DNA of 64,000 nucleotides, taken from the NCBI RefSeq assembly GCF_036924595.1, contig NZ_JAZHRV010000001.1:5022001-5086000 (forward strand). The letters run 5' to 3'. Positions 35,993 to 45,432 of this stretch are shown here, in pieces. How positions within the stretch are numbered: position 1 is the first letter of the stretch; each line of letters opens with the position of its first letter. A model generated the notes under the pieces. That model searched no databases, was not told the origin of the DNA, and saw only the letters and a program-made list of their open reading frames with translations. The DNA comes from Bradyrhizobium algeriense (GTDB lineage Bacteria > Pseudomonadota > Alphaproteobacteria > Rhizobiales > Xanthobacteraceae). Made by a program: the position numbers and the translations under genes.

Positions 35993-36018
35993 CCGGGCGG
36001 GTTGGCGGAGAACCCGCC

Positions 36019-36645
36019 ATGCATGTTCGTCCTGTTTGCAAAAGCCGTCCAATACCATGGAATAAGGGGTTGCTCGTCGGCCAGAAAAAGCCTCTTCAGC
36101 CCAAGCACGTTTGGTCCATTCGCGTTCGATTGGAGGTCGCCCAGATGTGGCGAGACCTCTCCCTGTTCAATCTGGCGATAGATAGCAAGCTTCGCGCGTG
36201 TGATTTGGTCAGACTGCGTGTCGACGAAGTATGTTCGGGCGCTAGGGTCCGAGTTCGAGCGACGGTCGTTCAAAAGAAGACAGGCCGACCCGTGCAATTC
36301 GAGATTACGGAGCAGACGAGGACTTCCTTGGAGATTTGGTTACGATCGATCCGGACGACCGGCTCTCGACATCTCTTCCCCAGCAGACTGCATGCACGCC
36401 CTCACCTATCCACCCGACAATACTCTCGACTGGTGCATCGCTGGGTTGATAGCATCGGTTTGGAATCAATCTCCTATGGTACCCATTCGATGCGGCGTAC
36501 GAAGGCCACTCAGATCTACCGCAAGACAGGCAACCTTCGCGCCGTTCAACTCCTCCTCGGCCATACGAAGCTGGAGAGCACCGTCCGATATCTAGGAATT
36601 GAAGTGGATGACGCTCTAAACATTGCGGAGCAAATCGAACTCTGA
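36019..36645 (+). CDS. Solitary tyrosine recombinase (208 aa)
   Basis: A short tyrosine recombinase that is almost only a catalytic domain. The catalytic residues are visible: Arg in DSKLRACDLVRLRVDEV, Lys in VVQKKTGRPVQFEI, the box THSMRRTKATQIY (HxxR), His in LLLGHTKLESTV, and the nucleophile Tyr in RYLGIEVDD. The arm and core-binding domains are reduced to PWNKGLLVGQKKPLQPKHVW. The start at 36019 follows GGAG; the open frame back to 35980 is less likely. Proteins like this occur in many copies in Bradyrhizobium and may act on integron- or island-like sites. Nearby cargo is not recognised. Confidence 0.82.
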   Translation: MHVRPVCKSRPIPWNKGLLVGQKKPLQPKHVWSIRVRLEVAQMWRDLSLFNLAIDSKLRACDLVRLRVDEVCSGARVRVRATVVQKKTGRPVQFEITEQTRTSLEIWLRSIRTTGSRHLFPSRLHARPHLSTRQYSRLVHRWVDSIGLESISYGTHSMRRTKATQIYRKTGNLRAVQLLLGHTKLESTVRYLGIEVDDALNIAEQIEL

Positions 36646-37112
36646 TCGTCGACCACCGGCAGCACGAGCGGTGGGTCGCTTCCGCGCCAGGAGCGGCACG
36701 GCCTTCCGAAGAAGGAGACCGCCCTCCCCGAGTGGCAAGAGGGCATTCAGTCCTTCCGCCATGTAGCGATTCATCCCCGGGGGCGCTTTCGCGAAATTGC
36801 CGCGCCAAGCTTGAAATTGCTCAAACCGCTCACGCCGAAGCATTGTCGAAGGCGCAACTCTCGGAGCTAGACATGACGAGAGTGGAAGAAGAGGACTAAC
36901 CCCGCCACGCCGATAAAGTGATCAAACACCGCGCGGCGCATTGTCGGCTCCTGGCTCTTTTCGGACCTACCCGACCTCGCCGATGATGTCCCCCTGATAG
37001 GATCGCCCGCGGCTATGTCGAAGATGTTGGCAGGCTGTGAAGTACTTTACATCCCTGTGTTCTTGGCCCGGGCTAAGATGGCGAAGGCTTCTTACTTTGA
37101 AGGAGGCATCCG
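36646..37112. other. Gap with one weak reading frame
   Basis: On the minus strand 36616-36843 could encode 75 residues (MLRRERFEQFQAWRGNFAKA...), but no ribosome site is seen and it overlaps the recombinase end. Nothing else is supportable here. Confidence 0.25.
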
Positions 37113-37319
37113 ATGTTCGCGACAATCAAATGGAACTCCCGATACAACGCTCGCGAATGGGTGATGATGGCTGGGGCGCTCGTCGTCCAACTCAGCGCAC
37201 TGAATGCAAAACGACAGAAGGGTGAAAGCAAACCAAGGCGGCCACTCTGGAAACACTTCGACGACACCCATCATTGGGACCCAACCGCGGAGGAATGGGT
37301 CCCCAACCATGATCGGTGA
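37113..37319 (+). CDS. Small hypothetical protein (68 aa)
   Basis: A very good ribosome site, AAGGAGG, is 6 bases before ATG 37113. The chain has a mildly hydrophobic N-terminal half (NAREWVMMAGALVVQLSALN) and a basic, aromatic tail (KPRRPLWKHFDDTHHWDPTA). Function unknown; support rests on the ribosome site and composition. Confidence 0.5.
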   Translation: MFATIKWNSRYNAREWVMMAGALVVQLSALNAKRQKGESKPRRPLWKHFDDTHHWDPTAEEWVPNHDR

Positions 37320-37590
37320 TCGCGCAACGCATTATGCGTCCCGCAGGCCGAATTCCCGAGGCTTCAAGATCCTTTTCACTGACGGGCTGTAGAGAGGTGC
37401 GGTCGCGCACAAGTAGCTGGATCGGGATGTGAGTTCCTGCCGGCCGCTTGATAGTGGTCAAGCAATTGCTTTTGGGCCGTTTGCCGACCGCTTCGGTCCT
37501 GGCACCTTTACGCGGTCATGGGTTGATGTCCGTTGGCGGCGCTAAAGGGGACGTGCTGGGACGCCGTCGGGATCGACGCGAATGACCCAA

Positions 37591-37624
37591 AACCGGCTGT
37601 TTCGGTGACGTCGCCTTTTGGCCC
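37591..37624 (+). repeat. 34-bp direct repeat, left copy
   Basis: Starts AACCGGCTGTTTCGGTGACG and ends CGCCTTTTGGCCC; it matches 38448-38481 at 33 of 34 bases in the same orientation. The two copies bracket the glycerophosphodiesterase-like gene. The gap 37320-37720 holds no gene. Confidence 0.7.
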
Positions 37625-37720
37625 TACGCTAATCATGGGTCAACGTCGTGGCCGCGGATTGACATTTCTCTCTACGGGGAGATTGCATGGCGCGCGCAGC
37701 TTGGCTTTACGGACCTCGGC

Positions 37721-38374
37721 ATGAAGCTTATTGCGCATCGTGGATGGTCCGCGGGTCCGGGTGAAAACTCGCTCGCCGCGTTCGCACGTGCCGCCCGTGA
37801 CGCCAGAATATCTGGTGTCGAATTCGACGTCTGCCTTGCAGCGGATTGCGACACATTGGTGGTGTCACACGACCCGCCGCATCATGTCGAGAATGCGCTT
37901 ACCCTCGATGCGGCACTGTCGCTTCTTTCACCAACTGACCTTGAACTGTTTGTGGAGGTGAAGGAGACGGGACTTGTCTCTAGAGTCATCGATAGGCTGG
38001 TCGCCAGCAACGTGGCCCGTCGCTCAGTCGTATTTGCCTTTGCCGCCGTCGCAAGATCCTTTCCGTGGGAGGGTGTGCGACCGGTGCGCCTGGGCATCAT
38101 CGTCATGTACCCGTGGAACCTGAATCGTGCGGTGCGCAGGTATGCGCCGGATGCCCTCCTGCTCGGCTGGGACGCGCGCGCTTGGACGCGAGTCGCTTTT
38201 CGCGCCTGGTGGTCCGTTTTCTCGCTTGAGCAGCTTGCGCGACGCCACCACGTGCCGGTTGTGGTAGGAATCGTGCAACGCATGGACGACCTTCATTGGC
38301 TCTCGCGGCAGCGCCTCTACGGGGCGCTTGCCGACGTCGACCGCACTATCGGCCGCAGCGCCAGACCTGATTAG
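37721..38374 (+). CDS. Glycerophosphodiester phosphodiesterase family protein (217 aa)
   Basis: The TIM-barrel GDPD family signature is present: IAHRGWSAGPGENSLAAF (H6, R7), metal-binding EFDV (E34, D36), the catalytic SHDP histidine (H50) and ELFVEVKE. Length is a little below the usual 230-260. No signal peptide, so cytoplasmic hydrolysis of glycerophosphodiesters to glycerol-3-phosphate is the expected reaction. It is flanked on both sides by a 34-bp direct repeat and has no functional partner nearby, so it may have arrived as a small unit. Confidence 0.82.
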   Translation: MKLIAHRGWSAGPGENSLAAFARAARDARISGVEFDVCLAADCDTLVVSHDPPHHVENALTLDAALSLLSPTDLELFVEVKETGLVSRVIDRLVASNVARRSVVFAFAAVARSFPWEGVRPVRLGIIVMYPWNLNRAVRRYAPDALLLGWDARAWTRVAFRAWWSVFSLEQLARRHHVPVVVGIVQRMDDLHWLSRQRLYGALADVDRTIGRSARPD

Positions 38375-38447
38375 GCCGGCGCAAACCCGTTCGTTGCCCG
38401 CGAACTATTCGAAAGCAGCTGACAGATCGGCCTGATCTGGCATGGGG

Positions 38448-38481
38448 AACCGGCTCTTTCGGTGACGTCGCCTTTTGGCCC
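38448..38481 (+). repeat. 34-bp direct repeat, right copy
   Basis: Partner of 37591-37624 with a single mismatch (C for G at the ninth base), 857 bases away. It ends about 40 bases before the MITE-like element. Confidence 0.7.
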
Positions 38482-38521
38482 AGGGCGGAATCGGACGATG
38501 TGGGTTGCGACGTCCGCATTC

Positions 38522-38750
38522 GAGGGGATTGTGTTGCAAAAGTCGAAAGTTGCATGGCTCAAGATTTTTCGCGAAAACACTAAGCGGCGAACGATCGCTG
38601 ATTCGTATGACCTCAATCGCGTTACCGAAGTCGCCTGTGAATTTTGCGTGAGGCCGTGAGGTCCCTCACATCTTGTACAAGAAAGTCGCGCCCACGGCCC
38701 GCAGAATTTTGGTCATCGGCGAAAATCGACTTTTGCAACACAATCGAGGG
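38522..38750. mobile_element. MITE-like element, 219 bp, with 20-bp terminal repeats and 5-bp target duplication
   Basis: Terminal inverted repeats GATTGTGTTGCAAAAGTCGA (38527-38546) and TCGACTTTTGCAACACAATC (38726-38745) match perfectly over 20 bases. Both ends are directly flanked by GAGGG (38522-38526 and 38746-38750), a target-site duplication. The 179-bp interior has no transposase. The outer bases CAACACAATC also end the IS1182-like remnant at 47060, so a related transposase may have moved it in trans; that last point is inference. Confidence 0.8.
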
Positions 38751-38866
38751 GCGAGCGGACTCAGGATAAGGTAAGGCCGAGGTCTGCTTTTGGACCCAAC
38801 GCGGACCTCTCGGCATGTCCGCTTTCGCGCCGGGATTGGGTGCAATGAGGACGCTGCGCCTGGCGC

Positions 38867-39631
38867 TCAGGATGGCCGGGTCTCCTGTGGGCCACGACAG
38901 CACGGGTACTCGATCTGCTCGTCGGCACGGGGACGTCCACCCGGAGCTAAATCAAACAAGGTCCACAGGGGCTCGACAGTTCCGAGGTGTCGCGGATCCT
39001 GTCCCGGATCGCTTGGCGCGTGGATCAGCTCGCTTGCCCAGTGTAGGCGGATCGCGCCATCAGGCCACCGCTTGAAAACGGTCATGATAGGAACGGGCTG
39101 CCCATCTGGACCATCCCCTCCATAGTCTCGCCGGAAGCTATTGTGCGCGGCCGACAACAGTCGGATGTGCCTCCACCCTTTGTCGCGCGCGAACGCCACG
39201 ACCCGTTCGATGGGGGCCTTTGCGACAACCGCCAAGTTGCCGCCCAGCCCTTCAAAATGGGGTATCGTGCCTTCCCACATGTCAATGAGCGCAGTGCAGG
39301 ACGGACACGGCCCCTCCTCAAGCGACAGTTGCGCAGTAACCCCACTCGTGGGGCCTGGCCGACTATCCTGCGCGTGGCGCGGGAACATGTAATGGTAAAG
39401 CATTAGCGTGTCGCCGCCTCTAAAAAGCTCGGACATTGGAACCGTCGCGCCTGCTCCGTCCTCGCCGATGCAATCGAACAGGTAGTCCTCTGGCACCTCG
39501 CCGCCGGGAGGAAGGGCACGGAGTTCCGCGGCGACGGACTCCATCTCCCGACGCAGGTGGAGTTCGCGCTGAAGCAGCGCGTCGCGCGCGGCACGGTAAT
39601 TCTGTGACTCATTCGGAAAGCTGATGCTCAT
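38867..39631 (-). CDS. DUF899 thioredoxin-like protein (254 aa)
   Basis: Matches the DUF899 pattern: an N-terminal charged helix (RDALLQRELHLRREMESVAA), GDTLMLYHYMFPR, then the thioredoxin-type active site GPCPSCTALID (C109, C112). The typical SAAHNSFRRDYGG and the C-terminal PGGRPR...EYPCC follow. The family has a thioredoxin fold and no assigned reaction; many members sit in non-core DNA. No signal peptide. Upstream 39632-39840 is empty. Confidence 0.85.
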   Translation of the reverse strand: MSISFPNESQNYRAARDALLQRELHLRREMESVAAELRALPPGGEVPEDYLFDCIGEDGAGATVPMSELFRGGDTLMLYHYMFPRHAQDSRPGPTSGVTAQLSLEEGPCPSCTALIDMWEGTIPHFEGLGGNLAVVAKAPIERVVAFARDKGWRHIRLLSAAHNSFRRDYGGDGPDGQPVPIMTVFKRWPDGAIRLHWASELIHAPSDPGQDPRHLGTVEPLWTLFDLAPGGRPRADEQIEYPCCRGPQETRPS

Positions 39632-39840
39632 AGGTGCTTTCTCCCCTGGCTGGATATAGCCGATCAGTGAGCGTCTCGCTCGGAGCCGTTCTCAGAAGGC
39701 CACAACTCGCATAGCTATGTGGCACCAAGCGGGATATCGCGGGCCTTGGCACTTGCCGCCAAAAGTACGGCAGGTACCCTGTCCTTACGCCAGGCTTTGC
39801 CAAGCATTTTCCGTCGCCGTTCGCGGTCTACTTCTCAGAG

Positions 39841-40190
39841 ATGGACCTGAGCGCCGCCGTGCTGGCCGTCGCTGGCCTCTTCCAGTTCACGCCATGGAAG
39901 CACGCCTGTCTCGTCCGCTGCCGCTCGCCATGGGGTGCCGTGTCAATCCGTCGAGCGCTACAATCGCGATGCGCGAGGGCTTGCGCCACCGCGCTTTTGG
40001 CGTCTGCTGCTGTTGGGTGTTGATGGCGCTGCTGTTCGTCGCAGGCGTCATGAATCGGCTTTGGATCGCGGTCATTGCCGCCTACGTCATCGCAGAGAAA
40101 TGGGCGCCGGGCGCGGAATGGTTCAGCCGCGCGGTCGGTGTACTGTTGTGCTTTGCGACGGTCGTGGTGTTCGGCGTCGGCGCACGCTAA
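39841..40190 (+). pseudogene. DUF2182 metal-binding membrane protein, remnant
   Basis: The first frame encodes AVAGLFQFTPWKHACLVRCRSP, the DUF2182 hallmark. After a shift near 39950 a second frame gives MREGLRHRAFGVCCCWVLMA, LLFVAGVMNRLWIAVIAAYV and IAEKWAPGAEWFSRAVGVLL, which is the usual C-terminal half. The N-terminal helices are missing or scrambled. So this is the last 110 or so residues of a roughly 260-residue protein with one frameshift. From 40191 to 40539 no gene is visible. Confidence 0.7.
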
Positions 40191-40539
40191 AGCCGGTCTC
40201 AGGTGCTGGCGAAGAGCGTGAGGAGATTGCGGTGCTCCATTCGATCACCCTGTCTTATAGGAGGGATCGCGGAGATCGCTGCGCCGGAACAAGTTTTCAT
40301 ATCCTGGGGAGCGGTCTGCGAGCTATTTCTTACCAAGAAGGCGGGCGCCGCGTTCACGAGCCTGACATCAGCTCGTGGCCCACACCGACGAAATCCCGCG
40401 CTCGTCCAAGTGTCGGCTGTTAAGGGTCGACCGGAAATGGCTGACGTATGGCCAAAACGACGCGACTGGCGAGCAGGCTTTGGAAACTGTGCCCCGGCAG
40501 GCCGTCGTCAGCATATATTTGGGCACAAGGAGGTGCGAT

Positions 40540-41094
40540 ATGGCGACAACAGCTACCCAAGTCGTTCTTGATACGCCTGCGGCGGAGTTTCGGCTTCCGG
40601 CCACCGACGGCAAGAATTACGCACTGGACGACGTTGCGGGCGAAAAAGGCACGGTCGTCGTCTTCATCTGCAACCATTGTCCCTATGTTAAAGCGGTGAT
40701 CGACCGCATGGTTTCGGACGCCCGCGTGCTGATGTCGGAGAGCATAGGCTTTGCGGCGATTTGCTCGAACGATGCGGCGAGCTATCCCGAAGACTCATTT
40801 GAGAATATGAAGCGTTTCGCGAAGGCTCATGATTTCCCGTTTCCATATCTCCACGACGAGACCCAGACAGTCGCTCGGGCGTATGGGGCGGTCTGTACGC
40901 CGGACTTCTTCGGTTACAATGCCGACCGCAAGCTCAAGTATCGGGGCCGGCTCGACGAAGGCCGCACAACTCCGCCTCGCGCGGGGGCGCCCCGAGAGCT
41001 TGTCGAGGCCATGCGCGCGATTGCGACCACCGGTCTGGCGCCGGCTGACCAAAAGGCGTCTATTGGCTGCTCGATCAAATGGAAGGACGAATAA
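40540..41094 (+). CDS. Thioredoxin-family (redoxin/AhpC-TSA) protein (184 aa)
   Basis: An excellent AAGGAGG site lies 6 bases before ATG 40540. The redoxin fold carries VVVFICNHCPYVKAVIDRM, where C44 and C47 form a CxxC-type pair placed as in thioredoxin-like peroxiredoxin relatives. VCTPDFFGY supplies the conserved cis-Pro region, and GCSIKWK ends the chain. No signal peptide, so it is cytoplasmic. The reading frame continues upstream to 40375 without resemblance and is not used. The gene is intact within decayed surroundings. Confidence 0.85.
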   Translation: MATTATQVVLDTPAAEFRLPATDGKNYALDDVAGEKGTVVVFICNHCPYVKAVIDRMVSDARVLMSESIGFAAICSNDAASYPEDSFENMKRFAKAHDFPFPYLHDETQTVARAYGAVCTPDFFGYNADRKLKYRGRLDEGRTTPPRAGAPRELVEAMRAIATTGLAPADQKASIGCSIKWKDE

Positions 41095-41339
41095 AGCCAA
41101 GCCCTGTCAACATGTTTCGCATCTAAGACCGCCGCGTGCGGCAGCATTTGCTGCACATGTGCGATTTGACTAGCGGCATCACGAGGGCCCAGCGGCCGCT
41201 GCCGGAGTCGCATTCGCCCCTTCTGCTTCAGGTCTGCTTCCGGGGCAACACGGACATCAACCGGTGAGATAACCGGCTAAGTCGGTCGGAAATGACCCGA
41301 CTGAGACATTGGCGCGGGGCTTCGTCCGGCGTTTTGCGT

Positions 41340-41558
41340 TTAGGACCCCGGCGGCTCTTCGCTCGCCCCGGATACCTCGTGGTGGATCGTGACACCCGCC
41401 GAACGCAAGCCGGTCAGCAATACAGTTCTTACAGAGGCAGGATCGAATCCAATATCCTTGGCGTTTGGTGGATGTGCCTCGCTGCCCTTCAATCGGAGCG
41501 CCAAGTGCAATTGCTCGCAAAGGTGCTGAACGACGAGATTGACCTGATCGTCAGTCAT
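41340..41558 (-). CDS. Small hypothetical protein (72 aa)
   Basis: Starts at 41558 behind GGGAAAAG. The chain MTDDQVNLVVQHLCEQLHLA, LRLKGSEAHPPNAKDIGFDP and ASVRTVLLTGLRSAGVTIHH is coherent, soluble and helical, and has the look of a conserved rhizobial protein. No domain assigned. Confidence 0.55.
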   Translation of the reverse strand: MTDDQVNLVVQHLCEQLHLALRLKGSEAHPPNAKDIGFDPASVRTVLLTGLRSAGVTIHHEVSGASEEPPGS

Positions 41559-41665
41559 GATCTGCTTTTCCCGCTACCATTTTGCTACCCAACTAGGTAG
41601 CACACATGAAAATAGGGGCGATACGCGATTGGACCGCCCCAAGGATCAACCCCACGCGATTGCCC

Positions 41666-41815
41666 ATGTACTTCAGCCCACGCTATGGGGCGAAAACCAG
41701 AAGCGGGAGCCGGTGTCAATCGCTGGCAATGCCCAACGGATGGTGCCGCATGCACCGGGACCTTCGCCCGGCGCTCCGAAGGGGAATAAGGTCTTCGGCT
41801 CGACACGGTCGACGA
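41666..41815 (+). pseudogene. HGGxSTG-type Cys/His protein, remnant
   Basis: MYFSPRYGAKTRSGSRCQSL then AMPNGWCRMH matches the start of a small family with the CxxxAMPNGRCRMHGG motif. The expected continuation GPSPGAPKGNK occurs in another frame right after it, so one frameshift near 41755 breaks the gene. Nothing after about 41800 can be read. Confidence 0.55.
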
Positions 41816-41925
41816 TGCGGCCTGCATGTCCGGTGTTGGCCCTTCCGCGACGTGCTGATCCCGCCGAATGGCCGCTTTGCGCCACAAGGGGCCATCACAT
41901 CACGTCGGCATAAGCCTGCGCGGGC

Positions 41926-43487
41926 TCATTCGGGCAACCCCGCCTTCCGAAGCCCCTCGATCAATAGCTTCGAATTTGAATGCCCGCCGCGGGCGATATA
42001 CGCGGATATTGTAAAAGCGGGATCGTGCTCAAACACACGCGCCGCCGCCTCTCGCGCCTCGACGTCACGTCCGAGATGGGCGAAGGCAGATGCGAGACAG
42101 CGGTAGGCTGCCGAATAGGAGGGGTACTGACGAAGGGCTTTCTTTCCTGCGACGATGGCTTCGTCAAAGCGACGAAGCTCAATAAAGGCCATCGCCATCC
42201 CAACAAATAGTCGGTGTAGCAGCGGGTCCACCGGGCTCATGCGCATGGCACATTCAAAGCTCCGGAGCGCTTCTTCCGACGGCCCCGCAATCTGATATAC
42301 CCAGCCTCTGCTGTGCCATCCGTAAAATGAATTCGGATTGAGGGCGACCGCCCGGCCTGCCATTTCGATCTCGCTTTCACGGTCGCCGACCATAAACGCG
42401 GAGACTAGGGCAGCATTTGCCAACGTTTCCGGATCACTATCGTCGATGCTCAATGCCAGGCGAAGAAGCCGAATCGCTTCCTTGCAGTCGAATTGAGGAT
42501 CGATCGCATAGCCCAAAGTGACGTTGAGCAAGTGACAGACACTTGCCAGAGAAGCAACTAAGCCGTACCGGGCGTCTAGCTCCAGAGCGCAATGAGTCAG
42601 CCTTATCGCCTCGGCCAATCCTTCGCGGGTCGTCAGGTAATTCTGCTGCATGGCACGGAGAAAGAAGTCATAGGCGGTGAGATTCTCCGGTCGCCGCCGT
42701 GATCCCATTGCAATTTCTGTTTGAAGCAATTTTGGCTCGATAGCTGAGACAACAGCCACCGTTACGTCGTCCTGGAGAGCGAAAATGTCTGTCAGGTCGC
42801 GCTGGAACCTGTCCGCCCATATGTGTGCGCCTGTAACCGCATCGATCAACTGCCCTGCGATGCGAACTTTCCCCGACGCCTTGCGCACAGACCCTTCAAG
42901 GACGTAGCGCACGCCAAGTGTCCGCCCGACTTCTTTGATATCGACCGCTCGACCCCTGAAAGTGAAACTCGAATTGCGAGCGATGACGAACAGCCATTTG
43001 AATCGCGAAAGCGCCGTGATGATCTCCTCGACCATTCCGTCCGCAAAATACTCCTGCTCCGGATCGGAACTCAGGTTAGTGAATGGCAGTACCGCGATCG
43101 AAGGTTTGTCGGGCAGCGTGAGGGGGATTTCGGCGGTTCTCCCAGGTTGTCGGTGGCCGCGGCAGCTGCCGGCTCTTGTGCTGCCGGCACAGGTCCAACG
43201 AAACGGATGCCTTTCCGCGGCAGGGTTTTGATGAGGCGCTGTTTCCTCGCCGGAATCGCCGATCGCATTCCGGGCGACGTTCAGCCGCGTCGTCAGGGCC
43301 GCATCGGACACGACGCGCCCGCTCCAAATGGCGTAATGAGATCGTCCTCGCTGACGACGCGCTGCCTGTTGCGGATCAGGTATTCGAGCAGGTCGAATAC
43401 CTGTGGCGCGATAGCGATTACATCCGCCTCGCGATGCAACTCGCGCCGGTCGGTGTCGAATGCGTAGTTCTCGAAGAGATAGCGCAA
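41926..43487 (-). pseudogene. Winged-HTH / TPR regulator (adenylate-cyclase-like family), N-terminal frameshifts
   Basis: The original protein began near TTG 43487 with an OmpR-type winged helix (RYLFENYAFDTDRRELHREA, PQVFDLLEYLIRNRQRVVSE). This is broken by three single-base shifts near 43338, 43244 and 43130: AIWSGRVVSDAALTTRLNVA, then RLIKTLPRKGIRFVGPVPAA, then LPDKPSIAVLPFTNLSSDPE each sit in a different frame from the one before. The remainder is open: a TolB-like domain (IITALSRFKWLFVIARNSSF, VRYVLEGSVRKASGKVRIAG) and TPR repeats to the C-terminus. The C-terminal 450 residues could still be made, but not the DNA-binding part in register. Confidence 0.8.
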
Positions 43488-43569
43488 AATGCCATTCCCT
43501 GACGGTGCTCCGATCCCTAGCACCGGTTGCAACGCCAAGAGTAAGCCGCCGGTGAGGAAAATGTAAGCC

Positions 43570-44076
43570 GGATGTCAAGCGCGCTCGCCGGCGGCGGTTG
43601 AAGATCGGGCGGTGCCTGGTCATTGGGAGGGCGATCTCCTGTCCGGGCCGAACAACACCTACATCGCGACCTTGGTCGAGCGTCATACCCGTTACGTGAT
43701 GTTGGCCAAGGTGGCAGGCAACGACACCCAGACGGTTGTCACCGCGCTCATCAAGCAGGCGAAGAAGCTACCAAAGGAGCTATATAAATCCCTAACCTGG
43801 GACCGGGGCAAGGAACTTACGGATCATCGTCGCTTTACGTTGGCGACCAAAATCGACGTCTATTTTTGCGATCCGAAAAGCCCGTGGCAACGCGGGTCGA
43901 ACGAGAATACCAATAGCCTGCTGAGACAGTACTTTCCTAAGGGCACCGACTTGTCGATGCATTCGCAAGCCCATCTGAACAAAGTGGCTCGTCAGCTAAA
44001 CGAACGACCACGTGAGACCTTGCAATTTGAAACCCCAGCAGAAAGATTTAACGCCTGTGTTGCGTCGACCGGTTGA
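43570..44076 (+). pseudogene. IS30-family transposase, 5'-truncated
   Basis: The frame encodes the DDE catalytic domain of an IS30 transposase: DRAVPGHWEGDLLSGPNNTY, KSLTWDRGKELTDHRRFTLA, DPKSPWQRGSNENTNSLLRQ and RPRETLQFETPAERFNA. The first acidic residue is in HWEGDL, the second in TWDRGKEL and the Glu in GSNENTN. The N-terminal DNA-binding half is absent: the frame is closed at about 43566, right beside the regulator pseudogene. So the IS was cut by deletion. Confidence 0.85.
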
Positions 44077-44279
44077 GCCGGCAGTCCTAAAGCGAACACG
44101 GACCTTTTTGGCAACCTACTAAGTCAACATCTCTGACTTATGGTTCGCCCGTCGCTGATGATGTAGTTTGACTCGTGTTGACGCACGCAACATTGTGGCG
44201 CGCAGCTTTAATCTGGTTTTCACACTGACCGCGCATTGCGATTGCGTCTCTTGCTGCATACAGCTTGGGAGAAACTCGC

Positions 44280-44738
44280 ATGAAAAAATTGCTGCTAACG
44301 GCAACCGGCTTGATTGCACTCTCGCTTCCGGCAATGGCGCAAAATACTGAGGTCCGGGTGATGCCCGATGCGCTCATATGGAAGGATAATCCAGCCTTTC
44401 CGAAGGGCGTTCAGATTGCCACCTTGGTCGGTGACCCCACGAAAGCGGGCGAGGTTGTCGTCTTACGCATCAAGTTTCCACCTAACTTCCAAATGCCTCC
44501 GCATACTCATCCCTATTCCGAAGTTGTCACAATCATAAGCGGTGACGTCGGCAGTAGCCATGGTGAAAGATTCGAAAAGAAGGGTGATCTCCTAAAGCCA
44601 GGCTCGTTATGGGTGTACCCCGCAAAACACGCGCATTACGCTTGGACCGGAAGCGAGGAAGGGATACTTCAAGTTCAATTTATCGGCCCAGGTGGCATCG
44701 ATTACATCAATCCGGCTGACGATCCGCGCAAACAATAG
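44280..44738 (+). CDS. Exported cupin-domain protein (152 aa)
   Basis: GGGAGA precedes ATG 44280. A signal peptide (MKKLLLTATGLIALSLPAMA) is followed by a single cupin barrel. Metal-ligand motif 1 is PPHTHPYSEVVTI (H75, H77, E81) and motif 2 is PAKHAHYAWTG. It is therefore a periplasmic metal-dependent cupin of unknown substrate. The next gene, 69 bases on, is a second small exported protein on the same strand, so the pair may be co-transcribed. Confidence 0.8.
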   Translation: MKKLLLTATGLIALSLPAMAQNTEVRVMPDALIWKDNPAFPKGVQIATLVGDPTKAGEVVVLRIKFPPNFQMPPHTHPYSEVVTIISGDVGSSHGERFEKKGDLLKPGSLWVYPAKHAHYAWTGSEEGILQVQFIGPGGIDYINPADDPRKQ

Positions 44739-44807
44739 CCGCTTCGCATTGCAAGAGGCCGTCTCAAGCGGACACTTATCTGGCCGGTATTCGCAAGGGA
44801 GGATGTC

Positions 44808-45278
44808 ATGCGATCTTTTCCAAAAGTATCGAGTGCAGCACTTGCCCTGTGCATGCTGTTACTGTCGTTTGGCTCCAGCGCTTTGGTCGAGCCGAAAGCG
44901 GAGGTGGCGGCAGCGACCTTGGCATGGGGGCAGGCTCTTGGCGGAGACGATCTCGAAAAGGTCTTAACGCTCTATGCGGACGATGCCGTACTCTGGGGCA
45001 CGCTGTCGCCGACCGTGCGCTCCGACCGGGCGGCGCGACGAGACTATTTCGTGGCAGCCTTCAAGGTTCTGCCCGGCCTCAAGGTCGCCTTCGGCGATCA
45101 GCTGATCCGCGTGTACGGGAATGCGGCGGTCAATACCGGCTATTACACCTTCTCATATGTCAAGGATGGCGAGACAAAGAGCTTGCCCGCGCGCTACAGT
45201 TTCACCTACGTCAAGAACGGCGAGCGTTGGCTGATCGTCGACCACCATTCCTCGGCCATGCCATCAACCCCGAGATAG
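44808..45278 (+). CDS. Exported SnoaL-like / nuclear-transport-factor-2-fold protein (156 aa)
   Basis: GGGAGG is 5 bases before ATG 44808. A signal peptide (about residues 6-25) is followed by an NTF2-type cone fold: WGQALGGDDLEKVLTLYADD, AVLWGTLSPTVRSDRAARRD and YSFTYVKNGERWLIVDHHSS. This order is that of the SgcJ/EcaC or DUF4440 group. Such proteins bind small ligands, and no reaction can be assigned. Follows the cupin gene on the same strand. Confidence 0.8.
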   Translation: MRSFPKVSSAALALCMLLLSFGSSALVEPKAEVAAATLAWGQALGGDDLEKVLTLYADDAVLWGTLSPTVRSDRAARRDYFVAAFKVLPGLKVAFGDQLIRVYGNAAVNTGYYTFSYVKDGETKSLPARYSFTYVKNGERWLIVDHHSSAMPSTPR

Positions 45279-45432
45279 CTCACCACGTCTTCGAGTTGGT
45301 GAACACCCGTAGCGGCTCAGCTGTTCGTCCGCACTTGGCCTGAAGCTGCCGATTTCCGAACCATTGATGGAACAAAAAATAAAGTTCGCTTTGTAACACA
45401 GTTCCCCGGAACGAATCCCCGGCTGGCGCGTA

